Assembly: GCA_031380225.1 (NCBI GenBank)
Contig: JANNFX010000031.1
Span: forward strand, 1-12,883
From: JANNFX01 sp031380225
Lineage (GTDB): Bacteria; Pseudomonadota; Alphaproteobacteria; Rhizobiales; Hyphomicrobiaceae
Direction: 5' to 3'
DNA length: 12,883 nt
Part shown: positions 1-7,179 of the stretch, in pieces
Layout of the letters: every line of letters starts with the position of its first letter
Numbering within the stretch: the first letter of the stretch is position 1
Program-made: the position numbers and the translations under genes
The notes under the pieces: model-generated
The model's input: the letters and a program-made list of their open reading frames with translations, nothing else
Database searches by the model: none
What the model was told of the DNA's origin: nothing

Positions 1-1
1 G

Positions 2-967
2 TCCTCGGTTCAAGGGCTGCTTTCAAAAGCCACAACAGAATTGGAGAATGCGAAGAAAGCAGCGCAATCGCACACGGCAGATTTATCAAAGCTGCGGGCC
101 GATCTCGATGCGGCCAAGAAAGCGGACGAGGCCAAGGTCGCTGACACCAACCGTCTCAAGGCCGAAATCGAGTCTGCGAAAAAAGCCGCTGCAGTGCATT
201 CGGACGACGTGGCGAAACTGAGGCGCGATCTTCAAGCTGCTACTGCGAAGGACGCCGAGATATCGAAGCTGAAATCTGAACTCTTGTCTGCGAAAGTGAC
301 AGCTGACAGCAGTGCCGGTGCAGCGTCAGCCCATCCAGCTACTGCAACAGCGGCGGCGACATTGGGTTTTGTCACGCAACGAAAGGGTGTCGACGATTTG
401 GAAATCATCGAGGGCATCGGTCCCAAGATTGCCGATCGCTTGCGCGAAAGTGGTATCACATCATTTGCGAAACTTGCGGCTGCATCGCTCGCGCACCTGC
501 GAGAAATCCTCGACAAGGGTAGTCCGGCGTTCCGTATCGCTATTCCTAATTCGTGGCCAAAACAGGCGGATCTGGTTGTGAAAGGGCGTTGGGAAGATCT
601 CCGCAAGTTTCAAGATGAACTTGAAGGCGGTGTCGTTCCAAAGTCTGACGCAGAATATTTAGCGGACGCAAAACCGTTTGGATTTGTTCCACGGGTCAAA
701 GACAAAGAAGATCTGACAATTATTGAAGGTGTTGGTCCGAAGATCGCAGAGTTGCTGATTGCGGGCGGCATCGACACATTTGCAAAGCTCGCAGCCGCGG
801 AACAGTCAGTACTTCAGTCCATCCTCGAAAACGGCGGTCGTAGTTTCCAAACGGCCAACCCAGAGACTTGGCCGGATCAGGCGAAGCTATGCGTCAAAGG
901 TCAGTGGCAACAACTGAAGACACTGCAAGACCAATTGGTGGCAGGAAACCGGCCGGCGACATCGTAA
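2..967 (+). CDS. Coiled-coil protein with two helix-hairpin-helix-like domains (5' end outside window)
   Basis: The frame is open to the left edge, so this is the C-terminal part of a longer protein; a TTG at 41 is available but nothing favours it as the true start. Numbering from that TTG, residues 1-85 are rich in Ala, Lys, Glu and Asp with heptad character and look like a long coiled coil. After an Ala/Thr linker come two copies of one domain, at about 118-196 and 223-301. Each holds an IIEGIGPKI or IIEGVGPKI hairpin, a GI-S/D-T/SFAKLAAA helix, a W-P-x-Q-A segment and a K-G-x-W helix. Such domains resemble HHH_5 hairpins and, from memory, end many coiled-coil or membrane proteins of Gram-negative bacteria; DNA binding is not shown. 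The gene lies 43 bp before the OmpA/BON gene on the same strand and is probably cotranscribed. Function unknown; the domain call is firm, the role is not. Confidence 0.85.
   Translation, partial: SSVQGLLSKATTELENAKKAAQSHTADLSKLRADLDAAKKADEAKVADTNRLKAEIESAKKAAAVHSDDVAKLRRDLQAATAKDAEISKLKSELLSAKVTADSSAGAASAHPATATAAATLGFVTQRKGVDDLEIIEGIGPKIADRLRESGITSFAKLAAASLAHLREILDKGSPAFRIAIPNSWPKQADLVVKGRWEDLRKFQDELEGGVVPKSDAEYLADAKPFGFVPRVKDKEDLTIIEGVGPKIAELLIAGGIDTFAKLAAAEQSVLQSILENGGRSFQTANPETWPDQAKLCVKGQWQQLKTLQDQLVAGNRPATS
50..289 (+). repeat. Two imperfect coiled-coil repeats of 126 and 114 bp
   Basis: Within the coiled-coil part of the first gene, residues 4-45 and 46-83 (numbered from the TTG at 41) begin with AKKAA and share the order S/D-D-L/V-(S/A)-KLR-x-DL-x-A and later KL/RLK-(A/S)-E. 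This is a duplicated helical segment with a four-residue shortening in the second copy. The open frame upstream may hold further copies. Confidence 0.55.
365..964 (+). repeat. Two HhH-like domain repeats in exact 105-residue register
   Basis: The GFV at residue 109, the GxGPKI hairpin, the WP-x-Q-A motif and the final QD-x-L each recur exactly 105 residues (315 bp) later, linker included. The copies are clearly diverged at the DNA level, so this is an old domain duplication kept without net insertion or deletion. Confidence 0.8.
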
Positions 968-1010
968 TCCGCCTATTGCTTGTCAACAAATTGTGTGAGG
1001 ACATTCGGGA

Positions 1011-2903
1011 ATGGACGGCCGTGCTCATCTGCGCACCAAAAATGGGTGGCTCAAGTTTGATCAGCTGGCCTTAACGCTAGCCGGTCTCGCCGTTCTCACG
1101 TTGGCGCTGCTGTCTCATCTGGGTTACGGGCCAAACGCGTACAAGTCTTGCCCGGACAAAAGTCTTGAAACGCAAGCGGAAGACATCAAGGCGGACTTGC
1201 CGAAAGTTGTTGTTGCGCCCACGCCACCGGTCCCAGCACCCGCTCCTGCACCAGCGACAAAGCCTGAACCAGTTCCAGAGCCGATGATCGAACCTGTTGG
1301 CAAATCAGCCGGTCCAATTACGCCCGCTTCAGTTGTAGTGAAATTGCCGCCAGTGCCCCCGTTCTCAAGTGTTCGTGCGGCAAAAACCGGCCAGCAAGTC
1401 TCCCTTTCTGGGGTGGTTCCTTCAGCACAAGCTAAGAGCAAGCTGGTGGCAGATGCGCAGAGGGCACTTGTTGAGGGCGTTGTAATTGATCGTTTGATTG
1501 TCGAGACGGCAGCAAGGCCTGCAGTGTGGCTGGATAAGGGCAATGATGTTGTCAAGTTGCTGCAATCGATCCGTCAGCGGCCGGCAGTCGATGTGTCGGG
1601 AGATTCGGTCAGGTTGACTGGTACAGTAACAGGCTCGACTGACCGTGAGGTCGCTGGCCTGAAGGCCGTCGAAATTTTTGGTCCCGACTCTAAATTGCAC
1701 AATCTCATTGAAGTAAAACCGCTGCAGGACGCGCTGGTCGAATTCGAGACGCGCGGGAAGCACGCAATCCTGGCTGGGTATGTCAATTCTGAAGCCACCT
1801 ACAACACGTTGATGCAGAACGCCTATGCTGTGTTCGGAAATGAAAACGTGACAGACCGGCTCGCTGTTGACGAAAATACGTCAGATATCTCGTGGCAGCC
1901 TGCATCTTCTGCGGTTGTGAAGGCACTGTCAGTTTTCAATGAGCCATCAGGTGTTCGCTTAAAAGGTGAGGTTGCCGTTCTCACTGGGATCGCCGGCACA
2001 GAAAACGAAAAATCAAATCGCGGTGTCACAATGCATAATCTGCTTGGTCCTTCGATCAAAATCGATAACCAGATTGTGGTGCGTCAGTTATTGCCGTCAC
2101 TCGTAGACTTTGAAAACGCCGATGGTAAGCTCACATTGTCCGGCCAAGTCGGTAGCGATACGATCAGGTTATCGTTGTTAGAGGCAGCTGAGTCGGTATT
2201 TGGTGTGACATATGTGACTGACCGTCTGAGCGTCACGGAAGGTATTGCTCCAATCAGTTGGAGTACCAATATTGGCCGAGTGACTGAGCAGGTATTTAGT
2301 CTCAAGATGCCTGGCGGGCTTCGTGTCAGCGGTGACAACATCACGCTAACCGGAACGGTCTCGTTCGTAGGCGAACGCGAGGAACGGGCGGCCCAGGCTC
2401 AAGCACTATTCGGGACCAGCGCTAAAATAGATAATCAAATCCGAGTGCTTGAGCCCATCGCCGGTCCAGCGCCGGTTCCCGAACAGACGCTTATTCCAGA
2501 GCCGGTGACGCCGCCGCAGCCGGAGCCGCAAGTATCGGAGGTGCCGCCCCCAGTTACGGTGGTCGATTGCAAGCGGATTTCAACGGGAACGTTGGTCGGA
2601 TTCGCGACCAACAAAGCTGAACTGACATTTGAGGGGCGGTCGGCACTCGATGACGTTTCGGTCTGTCTAAAGGACGGCCGCTACCAAGTGGCGGGACATA
2701 CCGACAGTACAGGCAATAGAGTCTGGAATGACGAACTCTCGTTGCTTCGTGCCAAAGCGGCAGCTGCCTACCTGGTGTCCATAGGCATCGATAAATCACG
2801 GCTGGAGGCTAAGGGGCTGGGTTCAAGCCAGCCAGTTGGCAGCAATGCCTCGCCTGAGGGCCGGGCCAAGAACCGGCGCATCACGTTTACGGCCAAACCA
2901 TAG
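1011..2903 (+). CDS. Membrane-anchored OmpA-family protein with BON-like repeats
   Basis: The 630-residue product has a hydrophobic segment at 18-38 with no clear cleavage site, suggesting an N-terminal inner-membrane anchor, then a Pro/Ala-rich stretch (about 69-118). Three 122-residue repeats follow at 115-480, each holding two BON-like units, then a second Pro-rich linker (481-518) and an OmpA domain (522-630). The OmpA domain keeps the peptidoglycan-binding signature: GHTD with Asp565, Gly568, Asn573 and LSLLRAKAAAAYL with Arg580, the Asp and Arg that contact diaminopimelate in this family. Cys520 and Cys552 could pair. The order anchor, BON, OmpA recalls mycobacterial ArfA/OmpATb, but with many more BON-like units. 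The likely role is to tie the membrane to peptidoglycan across the periplasm. The ATG at 1011 has GAGG about ten bases upstream. It probably shares a transcript with the preceding coiled-coil gene; a terminator follows. Confidence 0.9.
   Translation: MDGRAHLRTKNGWLKFDQLALTLAGLAVLTLALLSHLGYGPNAYKSCPDKSLETQAEDIKADLPKVVVAPTPPVPAPAPAPATKPEPVPEPMIEPVGKSAGPITPASVVVKLPPVPPFSSVRAAKTGQQVSLSGVVPSAQAKSKLVADAQRALVEGVVIDRLIVETAARPAVWLDKGNDVVKLLQSIRQRPAVDVSGDSVRLTGTVTGSTDREVAGLKAVEIFGPDSKLHNLIEVKPLQDALVEFETRGKHAILAGYVNSEATYNTLMQNAYAVFGNENVTDRLAVDENTSDISWQPASSAVVKALSVFNEPSGVRLKGEVAVLTGIAGTENEKSNRGVTMHNLLGPSIKIDNQIVVRQLLPSLVDFENADGKLTLSGQVGSDTIRLSLLEAAESVFGVTYVTDRLSVTEGIAPISWSTNIGRVTEQVFSLKMPGGLRVSGDNITLTGTVSFVGEREERAAQAQALFGTSAKIDNQIRVLEPIAGPAPVPEQTLIPEPVTPPQPEPQVSEVPPPVTVVDCKRISTGTLVGFATNKAELTFEGRSALDDVSVCLKDGRYQVAGHTDSTGNRVWNDELSLLRAKAAAAYLVSIGIDKSRLEAKGLGSSQPVGSNASPEGRAKNRRITFTAKP
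1353..2450 (+). repeat. Three tandem 366-bp coding repeats (122 aa, no indels)
   Basis: Residues 115-236, 237-358 and 359-480 of the OmpA/BON protein align without any gap. The glycine of the first beta turn is at 134, 256 and 378; that of the second unit at 204, 326 and 448; the closing strands (LHNLIEV, IDNQIVV, IDNQIRV) are at 229, 351 and 473. Every landmark is spaced by exactly 122 residues. Inside each repeat an A unit and a B unit lie 70 residues apart. Sequence identity is moderate, so this is an old protein repeat rather than a recent DNA duplication. Confidence 0.85.
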
Positions 2904-2915
2904 CTGGACTGGGAC

Positions 2916-2952
2916 GGAGGCCAGGCAACTGGTTGTCCGGCCTCTCTTTTTT
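2916..2952 (+). terminator. Rho-independent terminator after the OmpA/BON gene
   Basis: GAGGCC at 2917-2922 pairs with GGCCTC at 2939-2944. Inside, GG-CAA pairs with TTG-CC around a single bulge and a small loop. A T-rich run (TCTCTTTTTT) follows directly. It lies 12 bp past the stop codon and should end the transcript of the two upstream genes. Confidence 0.85.
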
Positions 2953-3107
2953 CTTGTTCACGCGACAGTCCGCCATCACATTTCCCAGCCACAATGTAGC
3001 GTTAGCCAGGCGCCTAGCGGGCGCGCTATAGGATGAGCAATGGCGGGCCGAATCGTGGATTGCCAACGATCCGCGTCTTACCTGCAGCGATTTATGGCAC
3101 AAGATGC

Positions 3108-4901
3108 ATGACGAGACTTCAATTCTCTAGGCGCTCAATCTCGGTCTTAAGCGCGGCCTTTGTCGTGATTTTGGTCATTTTGGGATCGGCGCATGCGGGT
3201 GAAACGCCGCCGCCAACGGCTGATGGTTCGGCTGCGTTGGCACGCGGGGATGCCGCCGAAGCCGTTAAGGCGTTCGGCGCAGCGCTGGCTGACACCTCCC
3301 TTTCAAACGACCGCCGCGCATCAGTCCTCAATGATCGTGCGGTTGCTTACGGCAAGCTTGGACAGGTTAAGCTCTCGGTCGACGACTTCAATGCGGCTGC
3401 TCAATTATTCCCGGAATATGCGGCGATCTATAACAATCGCGGCTCGTTGCTGTTGACGCTTGGATTGCCCAAGGAAGCGCTGAAGGATTTCGATCGCGCC
3501 ATTGTGCTGGCGCCGGGATATGCTGCCGCGTTTAATAATCGCGCCGGCGCTTACGTGAAACTGGCACAATATCAAGACGCGATCCGCGACTACACCAAGG
3601 CCGTTGCCCTGATGCCGGCCAGCCCTGCGCCATTGTCAAGCCGCGGCCGGGTTCATTTGTCGATGATGCGTCCGCACGCAGCAACGCGAGACTTCTCACG
3701 CGCGGTTGCTATTGATGCCCGCTATTCGCAAGGCTACCGGAACCGCGCGGAGGCCAAATTGGCAACCGGTAATATCGAAGAAGCAGTTGAAGACTTGTCG
3801 CGCGCGTTGGCGTTTGAAGCCGGGAACGCAGATTTCTACAGGGTGCGGGGGCAAGCCTATCTGGCACTGAAAAACATACCATCAGCCATAAAAGATTTTA
3901 CTCAAGCTATCGAAATCGATCCGCAATTGGCAGAGGCCTACGAAGGCCGCGGGCTTTCACATGGTCTGGCCGAGGCTTACGATGATGCTAACGCGGATCT
4001 CAACAAGGCCATAGAAATTGATCCGCGTTCTGCCGTTGCGTTCGCCATCCGCTCCTATGTTTATAAACTCAATGGTCAAGTTGAAATCGCCGCCAAGGAT
4101 GTCGAGACCGCACAGAAGCTTGGTCCCGATAAGCCGGAAGTTCTGTGGGCACTGGCCGAAGTGCAGGAGGCGCAGGGGCAAACAGCAGGTGCCATCCAGA
4201 ACTTTAAAAAGGCGCTGGCACTGAGGCCAGGCTATCAAGATGCCTGGGATGGGTTGAGACGCCTTGCAGGCCCGGAGGTGGAACTCGAAGAGAGCGTTGT
4301 GCAGGGTGCCGGTGTCGCATTATGGCGGGTGGTCAACCGAGCCGGCCGTTACTTTGCGGTCGACGACGAGTTTGCCGGCCTCAGCGTGCCACTTGAAGTT
4401 CTCGGCGATGGAACGCCAAAACTTTTGAGTTGGGAAATCCAACCGCTGCCAGCTAAGGGTGTCGGCAAGCTGCGATTTTCGAGCAGCGGTCCATCAAAAG
4501 GCAAGCCCGCCGGAGAAGACTTGGAATTGGCCGCGCTTGTCGATTTTGAGGCAGGAAGGGTAATCGCGATTGTTCCCGATAAGCAGGGTAGCAAATCATC
4601 GTCGTGGACGTGGGAGGCAGACCGCGTGACCGTAGCAGCTATTGATGGCCTGACGGACGAGTACCAGATTCGGCGTGCACCATTGGATGGTGTGCCCGAT
4701 TATCCAGCAGCAGCCGGTGGTGCGGGCTTTACAAGCGCTATCAATGGGCAGCGCGTTGGTGCCGGCCAAGCCGGGGGCAAATGGGCACCATGGAACGAAC
4801 CGATGGCCGGCGGTCTCAGTGCTCAAGGACACCGTCCGCAGCAACGAACAGCGCAGCCTCGTAAGAAAGCAAAGACGCTGTTCGATCTATTATTCAACTA
4901 A
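3108..4901 (+). CDS. Secreted tetratricopeptide (TPR) repeat protein
   Basis: The frame extends upstream to an ATG at 3033, but the ATG at 3108 opens a good signal peptide (basic MTRLQFSRRS, then a hydrophobic stretch, cleavage after AHA at 30), so I prefer it; neither start has a clear Shine-Dalgarno. The 597-residue product is therefore periplasmic or exported. A helical pair at about 36-65 is followed by nine TPR units in unbroken 34-residue register from 71 to 376, with typical N-x-R-G/A, A-x-x-D-x-x-x-A and P-x positions. Residues 385-545 form a separate, probably beta-rich domain I do not recognise, and the last 50 residues are Gly/Pro/Gln-rich and end in a basic tail followed by TLFDLLFN. 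TPR units bind protein partners, so a scaffold role in the envelope is likely, but the partner is unknown. The gene is preceded by a terminator and so needs its own promoter. Confidence 0.88.
   Translation: MTRLQFSRRSISVLSAAFVVILVILGSAHAGETPPPTADGSAALARGDAAEAVKAFGAALADTSLSNDRRASVLNDRAVAYGKLGQVKLSVDDFNAAAQLFPEYAAIYNNRGSLLLTLGLPKEALKDFDRAIVLAPGYAAAFNNRAGAYVKLAQYQDAIRDYTKAVALMPASPAPLSSRGRVHLSMMRPHAATRDFSRAVAIDARYSQGYRNRAEAKLATGNIEEAVEDLSRALAFEAGNADFYRVRGQAYLALKNIPSAIKDFTQAIEIDPQLAEAYEGRGLSHGLAEAYDDANADLNKAIEIDPRSAVAFAIRSYVYKLNGQVEIAAKDVETAQKLGPDKPEVLWALAEVQEAQGQTAGAIQNFKKALALRPGYQDAWDGLRRLAGPEVELEESVVQGAGVALWRVVNRAGRYFAVDDEFAGLSVPLEVLGDGTPKLLSWEIQPLPAKGVGKLRFSSSGPSKGKPAGEDLELAALVDFEAGRVIAIVPDKQGSKSSSWTWEADRVTVAAIDGLTDEYQIRRAPLDGVPDYPAAAGGAGFTSAINGQRVGAGQAGGKWAPWNEPMAGGLSAQGHRPQQRTAQPRKKAKTLFDLLFN
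3318..4235 (+). repeat. Nine TPR units in exact 34-residue register
   Basis: Residues 71, 105, 139, 173, 207, 241, 275, 309 and 343 (numbered from the ATG at 3108) each begin a unit, giving a 102-bp coding period over nine units with no insertion. The last unit is followed by AWDGLRRL, which looks like a capping helix. Such a run would form a continuous right-handed superhelix. Confidence 0.8.
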
Positions 4902-4984
4902 CGGAAAAGTCCGCCCTGTCTGCGAAGTTCCCTCGGATAGTGCGCTGAATTGATCTGGCAGGCACGTCCAGCCGTTCAAACATT

Positions 4985-5019
4985 GGACGAGCGTGCGGTC
5001 TTCAAACCGGTGCTCGTCC
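4985..5019 (+). promoter_or_regulatory. Long hairpin in the leader of the photolyase gene
   Basis: GGACGAGC at 4985-4992 is a perfect inverted repeat of GCTCGTCC at 5012-5019. Inside, CGGT (4996-4999) pairs with ACCG (5006-5009) around a six-base loop, with a small internal asymmetry between the two helices. It lies 51 bp before the photolyase ATG. No T-run follows directly, so it is not a standard terminator; it could be a regulatory leader structure, a Rho-linked terminator of the TPR gene, or an operator in the DNA. Confidence 0.5.
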
Positions 5020-5069
5020 GAGTTCGCCAATCATGTTTTTCCAAACACAGCAAAGTTCTGAAATCATCA

Positions 5070-6536
5070 ATGGCACTCGCCCCGATACTGCTCTGGTTTC
5101 GCCAGGATCTGCGGCTCTCAGATCATCGCGCCCTTACCGCCGCGCTTGAGACCGGCGCACCCATCCTGCCGGTTTATGTTCTCGATGATCACGCTCCGGG
5201 CGTGTGGCGCCGGGGGGCAGCGTCGCGGTGGTGGTTGCTCCACAGTTTGACGAGTTTGAAGAACGCATTATCGGCGCTCGGCGCCCCGCTCATTTTGAGG
5301 CGCGGGCATACGAATGAAGTTCTTGGTGCGCTGGCCGCTGAAACGGGTGCTGGGGCAGTATATTTCACGCGTGGATACGAGCCTTGGGCTAGCGCGCTTG
5401 AAACCCGGGTCAAGGACGCGCTTGAGCCGGCTGGCGTGACAGCCAAGCGTTTCTCAGGAAGCCTATTGAAAGAGCCGGAAGCGATCCGCACGTTGGCCGG
5501 TGAGCCTTACAAGGTTTACACGCCATTCTGGCGCGCCGTCGGCAATTCGGGTCCACCGGCCAAACCTCTAAGGGCGCCGGCCTCGGTGAAGCCGGTTAAA
5601 TCCAAACTGGCGAGCGATAAACTTGCCGATTGGAAGCTGCTGCCAGCCAAACCGGATTGGGCCGGCGGACTGCGAGAGACGTGGCAGCCTGGAGAAGCCG
5701 GGGCTGCATCCCGTCTTGAGCGGTTTGTTACCGATGCACTTGCCTCCTACGCAGATGATCGCAATCGGCCCGACCTCGAGGGGACTTCGCGATTGTCACC
5801 CCACCTGCACTTCGGCGAGATTTCACCAAACCAGTGCTGGTATGCGGCGGCGGCCCAAGCGTCAGCGGTAGGCGGCAAAGCGGACCGGGGCTTGGAAACT
5901 TTTCACAAGGAACTGGTGTGGCGGGAATTCGCCTACACGCTTTTGGTGCATTGGCCCGATTTACCCGAAGCGCCGTTTAGGAAAGAATTTTCTGCCTATC
6001 CATGGCTCAGTGACAACGCCAATCTTAAAGCGTGGCAGACTGGGTGCACGGGGTATCCAATTGTCGACGCTGGTATGCGCCAATTATGGCACACGGGCTG
6101 GATGCACAATCGGGTGCGCATGATTGTCGCTTCGTTCTTGATCAAGCATCTCCAGATACCTTGGCAGCAGGGCGAGGCCTGGTTCTGGGATACGTTGGTG
6201 GACGCTGACTTGGCAAGTAACGCCGCAAGTTGGCAGTGGGTGGCAGGCTCTGGAGCCGATGCAGCGCCGTATTTCCGCATCTTCAATCCAATCACTCAGG
6301 GTGAAAAGTTTGACCCCGACGGCGCCTACATCCGGCGCTGGGTGCCCGAGATCGCAACGCTTCCCAACGAATATTTGAATTCGCCTTGGCTGGCGCCACC
6401 ATTACTACTCGAAAACGCCCGAATAAGGCTCGGTGTGACATATCCCAAGCCGGTGGTTGTTCACGAAATCGCTCGATTGCGCGCACTCGAAGGTTACGAG
6501 CGCGTTAAAAAGGCGAACATGGCCAAAACATCGTAG
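5070..6536 (+). CDS. phrB: Deoxyribodipyrimidine photolyase (class I CPD type)
   Basis: This enzyme uses blue light and reduced FAD to split cyclobutane pyrimidine dimers in DNA. The 488-residue length fits class I photolyases. The N-terminal alpha/beta antenna domain begins LLWFRQDLRLSDH; the FAD domain spans about 210-480 with EGTSRLSPHLHFGEIS (237-252), ELVWREF (281-287), GYPIVDAGMRQL, WMHNRVRM and NAASWQWVAGSGADAAP (384-400). By direct comparison with E. coli PhrB the electron-transfer tryptophans 306/359/382 match W312, W365 and W388, and the Asn near FAD N5 (378) matches N384. The antenna is probably folate (MTHF), as inferred from the class. The frame runs back to a TTG at 4950, but homology begins at the ATG at 5070, which I take as the start. 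It stands alone, without a partner repair gene, between envelope genes. Confidence 0.96.
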   Translation: MALAPILLWFRQDLRLSDHRALTAALETGAPILPVYVLDDHAPGVWRRGAASRWWLLHSLTSLKNALSALGAPLILRRGHTNEVLGALAAETGAGAVYFTRGYEPWASALETRVKDALEPAGVTAKRFSGSLLKEPEAIRTLAGEPYKVYTPFWRAVGNSGPPAKPLRAPASVKPVKSKLASDKLADWKLLPAKPDWAGGLRETWQPGEAGAASRLERFVTDALASYADDRNRPDLEGTSRLSPHLHFGEISPNQCWYAAAAQASAVGGKADRGLETFHKELVWREFAYTLLVHWPDLPEAPFRKEFSAYPWLSDNANLKAWQTGCTGYPIVDAGMRQLWHTGWMHNRVRMIVASFLIKHLQIPWQQGEAWFWDTLVDADLASNAASWQWVAGSGADAAPYFRIFNPITQGEKFDPDGAYIRRWVPEIATLPNEYLNSPWLAPPLLLENARIRLGVTYPKPVVVHEIARLRALEGYERVKKANMAKTS

Positions 6537-6544
6537 GTCATTCT

Positions 6545-6583
6545 GGCTGTTCTGGACAGCCGGCGGCGTGTGACTTCAGCCGC
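6545..6583 (+). terminator. Two small hairpins after the photolyase gene
   Basis: GGCTGT (6545-6550) pairs with ACAGCC (6556-6561) around a five-base loop, and GCGGC (6563-6567) pairs with GCCGC (6579-6583). They lie within 50 bp of the photolyase stop. No T-run follows, so termination here would have to be non-canonical. The rest of the 190-bp gap up to the transpeptidase gene shows an AT-rich patch but no convincing promoter. Confidence 0.3.
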
Positions 6584-6684
6584 GCTTCTGCCAAGAAAAA
6601 TGAATTTTCAAAAAACGCTCTAACGCAGCTGGGCTGGCAACGATATTCTAACCAAGATGCTTCTCTATGAGAGACATTCATTCG

Positions 6685-6698
6685 GCGCTCTGAAGCGC
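6685..6698 (+). promoter_or_regulatory. Small perfect hairpin in the transpeptidase leader
   Basis: GCGCT and AGCGC flank a four-base loop CTGA, 13 bases before the TAGGAG ribosome binding site. It could protect the leader or modulate translation; five base pairs can also arise by chance. Confidence 0.3.
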
Positions 6699-6726
6699 TT
6701 CGTACATTGTTAGGAGTTTCAATCTC

Positions 6727-7149
6727 ATGCGCCTTTGTGCTGCTGCCGCTACAATCTTAAGTCTCGTCGCATTCGTGGCCACACCCGCAATTGCTGATGT
6801 CAGAGTGAACATCAGCAAGTCGAGCCAGTCGATGCATGTCTATGTCGATGGGCAATTGCAGTATGTTTGGCCGGTATCAACCGGTCGAAAAGGCTATGGC
6901 ACACCAAGTGGCAGCTACCGCCCACATCGTCTTGAAAAGCGTTGGTTCTCCCAGAAGTACGACAATGCGCCAATGCATAACGCCGTGTTCTTCCGCGGCG
7001 GGTATGCGATTCACGGCACCTCTTATGTCAGCCAGCTTGGCCGGCCGGCGTCGCACGGCTGCGTACGGCTGCATCCGAGCAACGCAGCAGAGCTCTACGC
7101 GCTGGTGCAACAACACGGCCGTAGCAAAACCCGCATTACACTGCGCTAG
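6727..7149 (+). CDS. L,D-transpeptidase (YkuD domain), small secreted
   Basis: The 140-residue protein has a signal peptide (MRLCAAAATI to ATPAIA, cleavage near residue 23) and then only a YkuD catalytic domain. The family signature is complete: AIHGT with His96, then the SHGCVRL motif with Ser109, His110, Gly111 and the nucleophile Cys112. Enzymes of this family join meso-diaminopimelate residues to make 3-3 peptidoglycan cross-links, or attach outer-membrane proteins to peptidoglycan; which of these it does cannot be read from sequence. The ATG at 6727 has TAGGAG about ten bases upstream. The next gene, 30 bp downstream, is a longer paralogue, so the two probably form an operon. A GCGCT/AGCGC hairpin (6685-6698) lies just upstream of the ribosome binding site. 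Confidence 0.94.
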   Translation: MRLCAAAATILSLVAFVATPAIADVRVNISKSSQSMHVYVDGQLQYVWPVSTGRKGYGTPSGSYRPHRLEKRWFSQKYDNAPMHNAVFFRGGYAIHGTSYVSQLGRPASHGCVRLHPSNAAELYALVQQHGRSKTRITLR

Positions 7150-7167
7150 ATTGATTGAAACGGGATC

Positions 7168-7172
7168 AGGAG
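7168..7172 (+). promoter_or_regulatory. Ribosome binding site deciding the start of the second transpeptidase
   Basis: AGGAG lies seven bases before the ATG at 7180. A TTG directly before that ATG (7177) is also in frame, but spacing favours the ATG. Confidence 0.75.
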
Positions 7173-7179
7173 ACGATTG

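Noticed and set aside
1124..1555. Minus-strand frame of 143 codons with Gly/Ala-rich sequence
   Set aside because: It is antisense to the Pro-rich linker and first repeat of the OmpA/BON gene; the Gly/Ala richness is the complement of Pro/Ala codons.
3033..3107. Upstream ATG extension of the TPR gene
   Set aside because: It would put 25 residues before a good signal peptide, and no ribosome binding site precedes it at suitable distance.
4950..5069. Upstream extension of the photolyase from a TTG
   Set aside because: The extra 40 residues do not resemble photolyases, and the region is better explained as a leader containing the long hairpin.
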